A DNA stretch of 58,143 bases from Hyphomonadaceae bacterium (GTDB lineage: Bacteria > Pseudomonadota > Alphaproteobacteria > Caulobacterales > Hyphomonadaceae): the NCBI GenBank assembly GCA_030697555.1, contig JAUYPV010000077.1:1-58143 (forward strand). The letters run 5' to 3'. Position 1 is the stretch's first letter. Each line of letters starts with the position of its first letter. The notes below the pieces were generated by a model. The model was not told the DNA's origin. It searched no databases and saw only the letters and a program-made list of their open reading frames with translations. This document shows positions 11,332-20,645 of the stretch, in pieces. The position numbers and the translations under genes are program-made.

Positions 11332-12459
11332 TCAGCCTTCGTCGCGATCGCCGTCTTCACCGCTCTTGCGGCCTTCGCGGTCAGCGGCGCGGCCGCCTTC
11401 GAGGATGCCGTGCAGGCCGTAATTGCCTTCATGGCAGGCGTATTCGAACACATTGCTCTCGACGCGGTTGAGGCCAACCTCGCCTTTCCACACCTGGCTG
11501 TAGAGCGCCGGATCGATGATCTCGAACTCGTACAGGACCTGGTCTTTGGAATAGCGCGTGAAGCGCTCGATCACCTTGCCGCCTTCGGTGAGCTGCACCT
11601 GGCCGCCGCCATTCGGGTTGATGTTGATGGTCTCGACGACCAGCGTGTCGCCTTCCCACCAGCCGATGGAATCGCCGAGATAGGGGTTCAGCGCCTTTGG
11701 CTTGTGCTTGCCGCCGAGCGGGATGATGCGCGCGTCGTGATTCATCTCGACCACGATCGCCACCGCGTCCTTCGATTGCACGATCTGGTAGTTGTTGTTG
11801 TAGAGCACGTTCATCATCGGCGGGCCGCCCGTGCCGCCGAAGCCGACGATGCAGCGCTCGCCCGCGCCACGCTCTTCCGGATTGTCATAGCCCGACCCAC
11901 GGCCCTGGCCGCGCTGTCCGCGCATATTGGTGAGAAGCTTGCGGCCCTCTTCAGAGAACGGGACCGCGCCGGAGGGCGGATCGACGATCCACGACGTCCG
12001 CCACGTGCCCTTGACGTTGGCGAGGTTGGAACCCGGATCGATCCAGAACGAGTTATAGCCGCGGCCCGAAGCGAGGTCTTTCCCGTCGAGCTTGCCGTCG
12101 GTGATCTTCTGGTTGTCGTCCGTCGCCTGACGGATATTGGATGGATCCGTCTTGCGCGCGATCTCGGCGTCCGCGTCGCTGAGGACCAGCGTCTTGAACT
12201 TGCCGGGGCGCGTCATGCGCGTGTTGGAGGCGTTCGACCACACACCGGTCAGGTCCGGCTGGCCGATGGCGAGGCGCGGCGCGACATAGCCGGCGGCGAC
12301 GCGGTCGCCTTCCTTGGCGGGCTTGAGATTGTGTGTCTCGATGCGCGCGCCGGACTGCGCTGCTGCCTGGGCGGAGGCAGAGCCGGCGCCGGCCAGCACA
12401 AGGGCTGTGGCCATGGCCGCCAATGAAACGTGGCCCAACGACAGAGAACAAAGTCTCAT
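11332..12459 (-). CDS. Uncharacterised secreted protein, ACHEGNY family, paralogue A
   Basis: This 375-residue protein has a signal peptide (ending SASAQAAA). It belongs to an uncharacterised secreted family that, to my recollection, is expanded in Hyphomonadaceae and Acidobacteria. Hallmarks are PDLTGVWSNASNT near the N-terminus, NSFWIDPG, ERCIVGF, LYNNNYQIVQS, GDSIGWWEGDTLVVET, a repeated ERFTRYSKDQVLYEFEI strand pattern, and the C-terminal YACHEGNYGLHGIL. The ATG at 12459 has GGGAGGA upstream. It follows its close paralogue at 12525 by 65 bases and is probably co-transcribed with it. No biochemical role is assigned here. Confidence 0.8.
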   Translation of the reverse strand: MRLCSLSLGHVSLAAMATALVLAGAGSASAQAAAQSGARIETHNLKPAKEGDRVAAGYVAPRLAIGQPDLTGVWSNASNTRMTRPGKFKTLVLSDADAEIARKTDPSNIRQATDDNQKITDGKLDGKDLASGRGYNSFWIDPGSNLANVKGTWRTSWIVDPPSGAVPFSEEGRKLLTNMRGQRGQGRGSGYDNPEERGAGERCIVGFGGTGGPPMMNVLYNNNYQIVQSKDAVAIVVEMNHDARIIPLGGKHKPKALNPYLGDSIGWWEGDTLVVETININPNGGGQVQLTEGGKVIERFTRYSKDQVLYEFEIIDPALYSQVWKGEVGLNRVESNVFEYACHEGNYGLHGILEGGRAADREGRKSGEDGDRDEG

Positions 12460-12524
12460 CACGAAATCCTCCCGGTATGCCGGCTGAGTGCGCCGTGCAG
12501 GCGCCTCGCCGGTCTGATCCGTTG

Positions 12525-13646
12525 TTACTCTTCGCCGTCTTTGCTGGCGTCGTTCACTTTGCCTTCGCGGTCGTTCTTGCGGCCCGCTTCGAGGATGCCG
12601 GGCATGGCATAATTGCCCTCGTGGCAGGCGTACTCGTAGATGTTGTTGGCTTTGTTGAGCGACATCTGGCCCTTCCACACCTGGGTGTAGAAATCCGGGT
12701 CGTTGACCTCGAACTCGTAGAACACCTGCCTGTCGTTGTAGCGCGTGAAGCGCTCGGTGATCTTGCCGTTGGGCCCGAGTTGCACGCCGCCGCCGCCGCG
12801 CTGCATGTTGATGGTCTCGACCACCAGCGTGTCGCCGTCCCACCAGCCGATGGAATCGCCCATCCACGGCGCGAGTTCCTTGGGCTTATGCTTGGCGTTG
12901 AGCGGAACGATCCGCGAATCGTGGATCATCTCCGACATGATCACGACATGGTTCGGCGACTGAACGATCTGCGTCGTGTTGTTGTAGAGGTAGTTGCCGA
13001 TCGGCGGACCGGAGGTGCCGAGGATGAAGCAGCGCTCGTTGAGATTGCGCTCTTCCGGGTTGTTATAGCCGTAGCCAGCTTCCCGGGCTGCGCCGCCAGC
13101 GCCGGGGGCGCCGCCGCCGCGACGACCACCGCCGCCAGACTTGCTCGGCACCTGGCCGTTGGGCGGATCGACGATCCAGGACGTGCGCCACGTCCCTTTG
13201 ACCATCGCGTAGTTGTTGCCCGGATCGATCCAGAACGCGTTGTAGCCGCGGCCCGAGGCGAGGTCCTTGCCGGTCAGCAGGCCGTCTTCGGTCTTCTGGT
13301 TGTCGTCGGTCTGCTGGCGGACGTTCTGCGGATTGGTCGCGCGGGCCTTCGCGGCCTCCTCGTCAGTCATCACGAGGTTCTTTGTGCTGCCCGGACGGCG
13401 CAGCGAGGTGTTGGAGGCGTTGGACCAGACGCCGGAGATCTCGGGCTTGCCGTCCTTGAGGCGCGGAACCTTGTAGCCGGGCTCGACGGTCGGAGCGTTG
13501 ATCGCCGCCTTGTCGGTCTCGAGGCCGGCCTGAGTGACGCCGGACTTCATGTCGCCGAAGTCGACCCCGACTGCCTGGGCGGAGGCGGCGCCGGAGAGCA
13601 TCAGGGCGGCGACCATCGCGGCCAGCGAAACGTGCCGGATACTCAT
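12525..13646 (-). CDS. Uncharacterised secreted protein, ACHEGNY family, paralogue B
   Basis: The 373-residue product is a tandem paralogue of the downstream gene. Signal peptides are nearly the same (RHVSLAAMVAALMLSGAASAQ versus GHVSLAAMATALVLAG) and every family hallmark is present: SGVWSNASNT, NAFWIDPGNN, ERCFI, LYNNTTQIVQS, GDSIGWWDGDTLVVET, YEYACHEGNYAMPGIL. It has a Gly-rich insert around residue 185-205 that paralogue A partly lacks. The ATG at 13646 has AGGGAGAAG upstream. As the first gene of the pair it probably carries the promoter. The conserved WWEGD/WWDGD, His and Cys positions would be the first candidates for an active site. Confidence 0.8.
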   Translation of the reverse strand: MSIRHVSLAAMVAALMLSGAASAQAVGVDFGDMKSGVTQAGLETDKAAINAPTVEPGYKVPRLKDGKPEISGVWSNASNTSLRRPGSTKNLVMTDEEAAKARATNPQNVRQQTDDNQKTEDGLLTGKDLASGRGYNAFWIDPGNNYAMVKGTWRTSWIVDPPNGQVPSKSGGGGRRGGGAPGAGGAAREAGYGYNNPEERNLNERCFILGTSGPPIGNYLYNNTTQIVQSPNHVVIMSEMIHDSRIVPLNAKHKPKELAPWMGDSIGWWDGDTLVVETINMQRGGGGVQLGPNGKITERFTRYNDRQVFYEFEVNDPDFYTQVWKGQMSLNKANNIYEYACHEGNYAMPGILEAGRKNDREGKVNDASKDGEE

Positions 13647-13794
13647 ACTACTTCTCCCTGACGCGCGCCGGGCTTCAGGACCCAGCGTCATGCATGTCTT
13701 ACGGGGATAGATGCCGAATCCGTCTCCCGGGAACAAGCAGAAGCCTTGCCGCAGACCTGCTTCTCGCGCCGAAGTGAAGGTAATTCAGCGGTTT

Positions 13795-14406
13795 TCACGT
13801 CCGCCCGTCGAGCACGGCCTGCACCAGGGCGACCGCCTCGGGCGAATCCCACTTGGCCGGCACTTCGAGGCGGGCGACCTCCTTGCCGTCCTTGCCGTAG
13901 ATTATCGTTGCCGGAAACGAGCCGGATTTGGCGTCAGCGTTCACGTTGAAGGAGTCATCGTAGAAGAAAGGCAGGTCCGACCCGACCAGCTTCGTCAGCA
14001 TCGCCTTGGTGGAATCGCGCTTGTCGGCATAGCCGGCCGCCACGGGCACCACGACCACATCCTTGCCGGCGAAGGCCTTCTGCAACCCGGCCAGGGTCGG
14101 CATCTCCTCGATGCACGGCCCGCACCATTCCGCCCAGATATTGTAGACCACAACCTTGCCCTTGAACTCCTCGAAGGAGTGCGGTTTGCCCTCGCCGTCG
14201 ACAAAGGGCGAGGTCGGCAGGGAGAGGTCCTGGTCGAGGTTCAGGTCGGCAAACTCGCCTTTCTTGAAGTTCGCCAGGCTGGCGGCCGTTCCGGCGGCGG
14301 CCGGCGCCGGCGCTGCGGCCTCGGTTCCAGCCGTACCGCTGTCCGGCTGGCAAGCAGCCGCGAAGAATGCGAGAAGCGCGGCGGCGAAGGCAGGTTTCAG
14401 CGTCAT
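13795..14406 (-). CDS. tlpA: TlpA-family thiol-disulfide lipoprotein
   Basis: The 203-residue product is a lipoprotein (lipobox FAAAC) with an Ala/Pro linker and a thioredoxin-fold domain. It carries the redox motif WCGPC in [15 protein letters not shown] and the cis-Pro element [12 protein letters not shown]. TlpA-type proteins reduce periplasmic cysteines, for example during cytochrome c or copper-centre assembly. The start codon at 14404-14406 shares the tetramer CATG with the divergent argH start, so both promoters must lie inside the opposite gene. A tlpA gene divergent from argH is a recurring alphaproteobacterial arrangement. Confidence 0.88.
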   Translation of the reverse strand: MTLKPAFAAALLAFFAAACQPDSGTAGTEAAAPAPAAAGTAASLANFKKGEFADLNLDQDLSLPTSPFVDGEGKPHSFEEFKGKVVVYNIWAEWCGPCIEEMPTLAGLQKAFAGKDVVVVPVAAGYADKRDSTKAMLTKLVGSDLPFFYDDSFNVNADAKSGSFPATIIYGKDGKEVARLEVPAKWDSPEAVALVQAVLDGRT

Positions 14407-15802
14407 GACGAAACGTCCTGAAAGCAACAGCATGTGGGGCGGCCGGTTCTCGGCCCGTCCCGACCAGATCATGGAGGCGATAAACGCCTCCATCGATACC
14501 GACAAGCGCCTGGCGGAAGAAGACATCGCCGGCTCCAAAGCCCATGCCGCCATGCTCGCGAAGACAGGCGTCATAACCCCCGCCGACGCCAAGGCCATCG
14601 CCGACGGCCTCGACAAGGTCCTGGCCGAGATCCGGGAAGGAAAGTTCCAGTTTTCCAAGGCGCTGGAAGACATCCACATGAATGTGGAGTCCCGCCTCAA
14701 GGAAATCATCGGCGAACCTGCCGGCCGCCTGCACACGGCCAGGTCCCGCAACGACCAGGTCGCCCTCGATTTCCGCCTCTGGGTCAAATCCGCGTGTGGC
14801 ATGCGGATGGAGCAGATCGTCACCCTGCAGAAGGCGCTCTTGGCGCAGGCCGAGTCGCACGCCGAGTCCGTCGTGCCCGGCTTCACGCACCTGCAGACCG
14901 CGCAGCCCGTCACCTTCGGCCACCACATGCTGGCCTATGTCGAAATGCTCGAGCGCGACCGCACGCGCTTCGCCGACGCCATCGCCCGCATGAATGAGAG
15001 CCCGCTCGGCGCAGCAGCGCTGGCCGGCACCGGCTTCCCGATCGACCGCCACATGACGGCGAAAGCCCTCGGCTTCGACAAGCCGATGAACAACTCGCTC
15101 GACGCCGTCTCCGCGCGCGACTTCGCAATCGAGTCGCTCGCCGCCGTCGCCATCTGCGCGCAGCATCTCTCGCGCCTCGCCGAAGAGATCGTCATCTGGT
15201 CATCCGCCCAGTTCGGCTTCGTGAAGCTGAGCGACGCCTGGTCGACTGGCTCCTCCATCATGCCGCAGAAGCGCAACCCCGACGCCGCCGAACTCGTGCG
15301 CGCCAAGAGCGGCCGCGCGATCGGCTCGCTGGTCCAGCTCCTCACCATCATGAAGGGCCTGCCGCTGACCTACTCGAAGGACATGCAGGAAGACAAACAG
15401 ACGACCTTCGAAGCCTTCGACGCGCTCGACCTCTCCCTGCAGGCCATGGCCGGCATGATCTCCACCATGACGCCGAATGTGGAACGCATGCGCGCCTCCG
15501 CCTCCTCTGGCTTCTCCACGGCGACCGACCTCGCCGACTGGCTGGTGCGCGAACTCAACATCCCGTTCCGCGAAGCCCACCACATCACCGGCGCCGCCGT
15601 GAAAGCCGCCGAACAGGCGGGCTGCGCCCTGCCCGACCTGCCGATCACCACGCTGAAATCCATAGAACCGCGCATTACGGAAAAGGTATTCGCAGTCCTG
15701 ACGGTGGACGCCTCGGTCGCCAGCCGCCAGAGTTACGGCGGCACAGCCCCGGTTCGTGTCCGCGAGCAGATCGCGGCGTGGAAGCAGAAGCTGAGCGCCT
15801 GA
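14405..15802 (+). CDS. argH: Argininosuccinate lyase
   Basis: ArgH cleaves argininosuccinate to arginine and fumarate, the last step of arginine synthesis. The 465-residue product has the family features MWGGRFSA at the start, [16 protein letters not shown], the [13 protein letters not shown] segment with the catalytic His, and the flexible signature loop [17 protein letters not shown] with the catalytic Ser. The family's N-terminus favours the ATG at 14405, nine codons before MWGG. The start overlaps the divergent tlpA start. Cytochrome b561 and lptM follow. Confidence 0.96.
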   Translation: MTKRPESNSMWGGRFSARPDQIMEAINASIDTDKRLAEEDIAGSKAHAAMLAKTGVITPADAKAIADGLDKVLAEIREGKFQFSKALEDIHMNVESRLKEIIGEPAGRLHTARSRNDQVALDFRLWVKSACGMRMEQIVTLQKALLAQAESHAESVVPGFTHLQTAQPVTFGHHMLAYVEMLERDRTRFADAIARMNESPLGAAALAGTGFPIDRHMTAKALGFDKPMNNSLDAVSARDFAIESLAAVAICAQHLSRLAEEIVIWSSAQFGFVKLSDAWSTGSSIMPQKRNPDAAELVRAKSGRAIGSLVQLLTIMKGLPLTYSKDMQEDKQTTFEAFDALDLSLQAMAGMISTMTPNVERMRASASSGFSTATDLADWLVRELNIPFREAHHITGAAVKAAEQAGCALPDLPITTLKSIEPRITEKVFAVLTVDASVASRQSYGGTAPVRVREQIAAWKQKLSA

Positions 15803-15914
15803 GGTCGCGAAGCAGTCTCAACGGACCTCTGAGAACGCAGCTCGATTGATCGGCATCAAGGTCGCCCGCCTCCCAGTTCTCCAATGCTGATGTACTCAGC
15901 CGGAGACCCCGAGG

Positions 15915-16472
15915 ATGACGAACCAGGCGACTTCGCAGAAATACACGACCGCCGCGATCGCGATCCATTGGGTGGTGCTGTTCCTGGTCGTTGCGGCCTA
16001 TGCCTGCATCCTGCTTCGCGAGAACTTTCCGCGTGGCAGCGACATCCGAGAGGCGCTCAAGGCCTGGCACTATTCGTTGGGCCTCAGCATCCTCGGCATC
16101 ACGGCCTTGAGGCTGGCGCTCCGCACCTTCGTGTGGAAGACGCCGACGATCAGTCCGCCGCTACCGCCCTGGCTGAGTATTCCGGCGGCGGCGGCGCACA
16201 TCTCGCTCTACCTGCTGCTGCTGGCGATGCCCCTGGCCGGCTGGCTGATCCTCAGCGCGGAAGCAGAACCGATCCGGTTCTGGGGGCTTCAGCTGCCCAG
16301 CCTGATTGGCGCCGACGAGAAGCTGGCCGAGCAGATCCAGGAAATCCATGAGACCGGCGGAACCATCGGCTACTTCCTGATTGGCCTTCACGCCGCCGCC
16401 GCACTTTTCCACCACTTTGCGGTCAAGGACGATACTCTCAAGCGCATGCTGCCTGGCGTCCGGCGGGGCTAA
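15915..16472 (+). CDS. Cytochrome b561
   Basis: The 185-residue membrane protein has four transmembrane helices and the four histidines that ligate two b-type hemes (AIHW near residue 18, WHYSLG near 52, AHISLY near 98, and the GLHAAAALFHHF cluster near 165). It matches the prokaryotic cytochrome b561 (CybB-like) family, which moves electrons from the quinone pool or oxidises superoxide. It lies between argH and lptM, which are adjacent in most alphaproteobacteria, so it is probably an insertion into that locus. Confidence 0.9.
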   Translation: MTNQATSQKYTTAAIAIHWVVLFLVVAAYACILLRENFPRGSDIREALKAWHYSLGLSILGITALRLALRTFVWKTPTISPPLPPWLSIPAAAAHISLYLLLLAMPLAGWLILSAEAEPIRFWGLQLPSLIGADEKLAEQIQEIHETGGTIGYFLIGLHAAAALFHHFAVKDDTLKRMLPGVRRG

Positions 16473-16581
16473 GCATGTCGAAAGGACTGCGGGCTGACGG
16501 CGCACGGCATTGGGGGAATTGACAAGTGAACGCCTTCCACCGATCAGCGTCCCCTGGGGCAGGAACAACGGAGAACCTCCC

Positions 16582-16821
16582 GTGGTCCGGATCGGTCTGG
16601 CGCTTGCCTTCTCGACGATGACACTGGCCGCCTGCGGGCTGCGAGGCGATCTCGAGCGCCCCGTGCCGCTATTCGGCAATCCGCCCAACGAGGGCCCGAG
16701 CGATCCACGCACTATCAAGGCTGCCGAAGAAGCCGCGAAGGCCGAGAAGGAACGCCAGGACGCCGAGCGCCGAGCGCAGGAAGCGCAGCCCGCAACGCCG
16801 ACACCGGCGACGCCGCAATAA
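16582..16821 (+). CDS. lptM: LptM-like lipoprotein (LPS transporter maturation)
   Basis: The 79-residue lipoprotein has lipobox LAAC followed directly by GLRGDLERPVP, the conserved segment of LptM/YifL proteins (C-G-x-x-G-x-L-x-x-P). LptM helps LptD fold and form its disulfides in the outer membrane. The GTG at 16582 has GGAGAA upstream; a longer open frame upstream would bury the signal peptide. In alphaproteobacteria this gene normally lies between argH and lysA. Here lysA does not follow. The C-terminal half is Ala/Glu-rich and low in complexity. Confidence 0.75.
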   Translation: MVRIGLALAFSTMTLAACGLRGDLERPVPLFGNPPNEGPSDPRTIKAAEEAAKAEKERQDAERRAQEAQPATPTPATPQ

Positions 16822-16982
16822 CGATCAGCGCAATCGTTCCTCCTTCGCGCGGGATCTGAGTTGCCCTGGCTGCTTTTGGCAGCTTGCTCCGTGGAACTTT
16901 CTGAAAATCCGAAGCTCGCATGACCTTTCCGGAACCCTCGCAATTCTAATGGGTTTGAAACATGCAAACTCAGGAGAAGCAC

Positions 16983-17387
16983 ATGGCCACTCATGCCAAG
17001 CCGACAAAAGACGAAATCATCGACCTCGAGAAATCCTACTGGGACGCAATGAAACAGAAGGATGGTCGCCGCACCGCCGAGCTCTCGGGCAAGACCAGCA
17101 TCGTGACAGGCGCCAGGGGCGTCATGAGCATTCCCAAGAGCAAGATGGGAAAGATGACCGAGGACGGAAACTGGACCCTCGACTCCTACGAGTTCGGCGA
17201 CATCGAAGTCGCAACCCCGACCCCCGACGTCACCATCATCGCCTACACCGTCCACCAGAAGGTCAAGATGGACGGCAAAGCTCAGGATCTGCGCGCCGCG
17301 GACAGCTCTACATGGATCCGCGGCCCCGAAGGCTGGGAATGCCACGCCCACAGCGAGACGTTTCTGGATGACAAGCACGCGGGCTGA
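16983..17387 (+). CDS. NTF2-like (DUF4440/SnoaL-type) protein
   Basis: This 134-residue protein begins with EIIDLEKSYWDAMKQKDG, the usual first helix of DUF4440/SnoaL-like NTF2-fold proteins. It ends with TWIRGPEGWECHAHSETFLD, the closing strand pair in which the family reads W-x-x-x-G-W-x-x-x-x-H-x-x-x. The family binds small hydrophobic ligands, and some members are enzymes. The ATG at 16983 has AGGAGA upstream; an ATG at 16962 does not. There is no operon partner that fixes the role. Confidence 0.7.
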   Translation: MATHAKPTKDEIIDLEKSYWDAMKQKDGRRTAELSGKTSIVTGARGVMSIPKSKMGKMTEDGNWTLDSYEFGDIEVATPTPDVTIIAYTVHQKVKMDGKAQDLRAADSSTWIRGPEGWECHAHSETFLDDKHAG

Positions 17388-17409
17388 ACGGGCGGCTCCG
17401 TAAGCCACC

Positions 17410-17481
17410 TCCCCTTGGAAAGCGGGGTCAACGCGCAGCGTTGACGGAGCATGCGGCCTGAAAAGCGGCAATTCCTGCCGC
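17410..17481. repeat. Clustered hairpins, possible intergenic repeat unit
   Basis: Three inverted repeats occur within 75 bases of the 202-base gap: CCCCTT...GGGG around 17411-17427, a perfect 8-bp stem GTCAACGC/GCGTTGAC with a three-base loop (17427-17445), and GCGGCA/TGCCGC (17465-17481). Such hairpin clusters are typical of REP-like intergenic repeats or of a terminator for the gene ending at 17387. No T tract follows, so a simple terminator is unlikely. Confidence 0.45.
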
Positions 17482-17589
17482 GCGCTTCGAACGTCGAGAA
17501 ATATTTGCAGGACGATGTCGATTTTCGGCAAGCTCGTTCGTCGTCCCGATGAGGCGCCAAAGGGGCCGGCTCAAGCAAGGAGACAGACG

Positions 17590-18027
17590 ATGCGGGTTAT
17601 GGTGTTCGCGAAAGTCACTGAGGACAGCAAGATGGACGGGCCGCCCACACCCGAGATGCTCGAGGCGTTCGCGGCGATGGACCGGTTCACCGAGGAGCTG
17701 GTCAAGGCCGGCGTCTTCGTGGCCGCCGCCGGCCTCAAGAACGACGCCCAGGCCAAGCGCATTGTCTTCGACGGTCCCAGCCGCACGGTCATCGACGGGC
17801 CGTTCGCCGAGAGCCGCGAGCTGGTCGCCGGCTTCTCGATCTGGGAGGTCAAGGACATGGACGAGGCGATGGCCTGGGCGAAGCGCGCCCCTAATCTCAT
17901 GCCGGGCAAGAAGAGCGAGATGGAAATCCGGCCGTTCTACGAGGCGGAGGATCTGGCAGAGTTCATAACGCCCGAGGAGTTCGCCAATCCGCGTACCGGC
18001 GATCGCGGGAAGCTCGGCGTCGCCTAG
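17590..18027 (+). CDS. YCII-related (DGPF domain) protein
   Basis: The 145-residue product is a typical YCII/DGPF-domain protein. It has an N-terminal strand MRVMVFAKV, the signature VIDGPFAESRELVAGFSIWEV that names the family, and MEIRPFYEAEDL near the end. These ferredoxin-like-fold proteins often sit beside ECF sigma factors, but none is seen here. The ATG at 17590 has AAGGAGA upstream; an in-frame ATG at 17515 would add 25 residues without a good ribosome-binding site. Its stop overlaps the convergent gene's stop by four bases (CTAG). Confidence 0.85.
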   Translation: MRVMVFAKVTEDSKMDGPPTPEMLEAFAAMDRFTEELVKAGVFVAAAGLKNDAQAKRIVFDGPSRTVIDGPFAESRELVAGFSIWEVKDMDEAMAWAKRAPNLMPGKKSEMEIRPFYEAEDLAEFITPEEFANPRTGDRGKLGVA

Positions 18028-18287
18028 CCCCGCTTCGCAGGCGGCTTCATCGCCCAGATGAGCAGCAGGCCCACGCAGGCGAGCAGGAGGACGGCGCTCA
18101 CCTGCAGACCGAAAGCCATCAGGGCCAGCGCAAATGCGCCGATCGCCACCGCCTCTAACATGGCGAACAGGACCAGCTCCTTGCGGTCTGCCAGCAAGCC
18201 ACGCAGAGCCTTGTTGATCGGTGGCCGCGACAGGATCGCGATCGCGATCAAGACAACCACCACGGGCGCTATCCAGAAGATATCCAT
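18024..18287 (-). CDS. Small membrane protein
   Basis: The 87-residue product has three hydrophobic segments (about residues 4-18, 40-60 and 63-80) separated by a short basic stretch (RPPINKALRGLLADRKE), and ends in KPPAKRG. No family is recognised. It converges on the YCII gene with overlapping stop codons. Confidence 0.6.
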   Translation of the reverse strand: MDIFWIAPVVVVLIAIAILSRPPINKALRGLLADRKELVLFAMLEAVAIGAFALALMAFGLQVSAVLLLACVGLLLIWAMKPPAKRG

Positions 18288-18453
18288 CTGCGCATCCTAC
18301 ACGACGAAGCAAGCGGCCTCAACGGCTCGCAAGATCGAATGACCGGCGTCTACCGTGCCCCTGCCCCTCAGCGGACGGCAACGGCTCAATCTCGCCGATA
18401 ACGGTCATGGACAAAGCGTCCAATTTCGACCAGGCCGCGATCTACGCACGACC

Positions 18454-19545
18454 CTATTTGCCTGCGGTGATTTTCACCTGATCGGCCGATCGGCCGCCGG
18501 ACAGAATATTGGTGAGCCCGTAATTGCCTTCGTGACAGCCGAACTCGTAGACATGGCCCTTCACTGCCGCGAATTCGTAGTCTCCGCCCCACGGCTCGGC
18601 CCAGGTTTCCGGGTCTTCGACGTGGAAAGCATAATGGATGCGTTGGGGCGCCACGCGCGTGAACCGCTCGGTGAGTTTGAGGTTAGGCCCGCCGCCGCGA
18701 ACGCTCTGCTGCGGATGATAGCCCTGGGTTTCGACAACCAGGCTGTCGCCTTCCCACCAGCCGATCGAGTCGCCGCCCCAGGGACGCACGCCATCCGCGC
18801 GGTGCTTTTCATTCATGCGGACGATGCGCATCTCGTGGATCATCTCCACCCAGATCGCAAAATGATGTCCGGTCTGCACGAACTGATAGTTGTTGTTGTA
18901 GAGCGTGTCGGTCATCACCGGCCCCGACGGCCCGCTCATATAGATGCACCGCTCGCCGAGCCCACGCTCTTCGGGATTGCTGTCCCTGCCTGCGCCTCCG
19001 CTTGCCTCGCTTGATTCAGCTCCGGCGACGCGTGCGGCGCCGGTCACGCGCTTCGGCATGCGCCCATCGGCGGGATAGGTGATGTGCGAGGTGCGAGCCT
19101 TGCCGTTGACCCGCATCACCAGATCGCCCGGATCGGTCCAGAAGGCGTTGTAGCCGCAAGCCGCCCCCGTGGACCCGCTGCGACACTCATCGAGCGTGTC
19201 GGGCTTCAGCCCAATTGCCTTCCAGTTGTTCTGAAGCTCTGCAGACGTCCGCGCATTCTGCCGAGCGTTACGGGCGACGGTTTCGCCCTCGATCTTCGCC
19301 AGTTCCTGGTCGGTGAGAACGAGCCGCTCGCCATACTCTTTCGGACGCTCAAGGGACGTCGTGCTGGCGTTCGTCCATACACCCGACAGATCGGGGTGGC
19401 CGTCTGACGTGCGCGGCGGCTTATAACCAGCCTGCACGCCTGGCTTGGCCATATGCTCAGGCGATTGAGCAAAAGCCGCCGGACCTGAAGCGCAGATCAA
19501 CACACTGCCAAAAACGAAACCGAGTAGAGCAAGGCGTCCCTTCAC
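18454..19545 (-). CDS. Uncharacterised secreted protein, ACHEGNY family, paralogue C
   Basis: This 363-residue protein is a third, more divergent member of the family at 11332-13646. It has a signal peptide (ending AAFAQ), PDLSGVWTNASTT, GYNAFWTDPGD, ERCIYMSGPSGP, LYNNNYQFVQT, GDSIGWWEGDSLVVET, LTERFTRVAPQRIHYAFHVEDPETW and a C-terminal FGCHEGNYGLTNIL in which the usual Tyr-Ala is Phe-Gly. It is a single gene, about 4.8 kb from the tandem pair. The role is unknown. Confidence 0.78.
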   Translation of the reverse strand: MKGRLALLGFVFGSVLICASGPAAFAQSPEHMAKPGVQAGYKPPRTSDGHPDLSGVWTNASTTSLERPKEYGERLVLTDQELAKIEGETVARNARQNARTSAELQNNWKAIGLKPDTLDECRSGSTGAACGYNAFWTDPGDLVMRVNGKARTSHITYPADGRMPKRVTGAARVAGAESSEASGGAGRDSNPEERGLGERCIYMSGPSGPVMTDTLYNNNYQFVQTGHHFAIWVEMIHEMRIVRMNEKHRADGVRPWGGDSIGWWEGDSLVVETQGYHPQQSVRGGGPNLKLTERFTRVAPQRIHYAFHVEDPETWAEPWGGDYEFAAVKGHVYEFGCHEGNYGLTNILSGGRSADQVKITAGK

Positions 19546-19765
19546 GTCGCTATCTCCTCAAGCCGCACCGCTAAACCAGTGACCCTGCGAGGGTCCGCCA
19601 GAACATAGTACACGTCTTTGGCTGCATCTCGTACCCGGCAAAGCGCTCCCGGGCCGAGATTTCGTCGAACAGGATGTCGGCCAGGAGGCTGGCAACTAAT
19701 CGATCAGGGTCGACTCCGACCGTCCGCCGGCCGACAAGTCCGATGTCCGGCGGCAGATCACTGCC

Positions 19766-20611
19766 TCATGCAAGCTGTTCGGAGAGCATTGCCGGGTCTT
19801 TGTATTCGCCAGCCGCCGTCTGGCCGCCGGCTGCCATGAATGCAGCGACACGGCGATCGAACTCCGGACTGGCGACCAGTCCCGCGAACTTGCCGTACGC
19901 ATCGATTAGGCCCGGCTCCGGATGCGGTTCGGCGGCAAGGATGTTCGCCTTGTTGGCGGCGAGAGCCTCCGGTGGAAACGACGCGATGTTGCGAGCAAGA
20001 CGTTCGACAAACGGGCGTAATTCGGCCGCTGGCAACAAACGATTGGCGTAGCCATAGCTGACCGCCAGGTCTCCGCCGACATCGGCGCCGCCAAGGCAAA
20101 GCTCAAGCGCGCGGGACCGACCGGCCTTGCGCGCCAGATACTGGGCGCCCCCGCCCCCGGGGTTGATGCCCACCAGGATTTCCAGCTGAGAGAAGCGTGC
20201 AGACGGCGAGGCGAAGACCATGTCGAGCGCCAGCGCAAACTCCGCCCCACCGCCGCGTGCGCGCCCATCGATCATGCCGATGCTGATCTTCGGCATCGTC
20301 CGGAATCGCTCGAGAACCCGCTGATAGAAGCTGAGCTGGGATGTGTCCGCGTAGCGGCCCGCGTTGCGCGCCTGCTGCAGCAAACCGAAATCCGCGTGCG
20401 ACAGGAAGTAATCCGGGACGGCGCTTTCGAAAACCACGACCTGGATGTCGGCCGCCGCCTCGATTGTGCGCGAAAGCGCGTCGAGCTCCATCGCGAGGCG
20501 CATGTCGATCAGGTTGATGGGCGGATTGTTGATCGCAACCCACGCCACGCCTCGCTCCTTGCGGACCGCCAGCACGGCGTTGGGCGGTGATTCCGAATGC
20601 GTGCTTGTCAT
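19766..20611 (-). CDS. Enoyl-CoA hydratase/isomerase family protein
   Basis: The 281-residue crotonase-fold protein has the oxyanion-hole region GMIDGRARGGGAEFALALDM and the downstream QLEILVGINPGGGGAQYLARKAG. Both glutamates that align with the two catalytic residues of classical enoyl-CoA hydratases appear present. The oxyanion-hole loop carries RARGGGAEF rather than the common ALGGGCEL. The ATG at 20611 has GAGGAGC upstream. It is divergent from a TetR-family gene with an inverted repeat between them, so it is probably that regulator's target. The substrate is unknown. Confidence 0.82.
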   Translation of the reverse strand: MTSTHSESPPNAVLAVRKERGVAWVAINNPPINLIDMRLAMELDALSRTIEAAADIQVVVFESAVPDYFLSHADFGLLQQARNAGRYADTSQLSFYQRVLERFRTMPKISIGMIDGRARGGGAEFALALDMVFASPSARFSQLEILVGINPGGGGAQYLARKAGRSRALELCLGGADVGGDLAVSYGYANRLLPAAELRPFVERLARNIASFPPEALAANKANILAAEPHPEPGLIDAYGKFAGLVASPEFDRRVAAFMAAGGQTAAGEYKDPAMLSEQLA

Positions 20612-20645
20612 GACTGCTCCTCGATCAAAGTTTACAAAAATCGTC

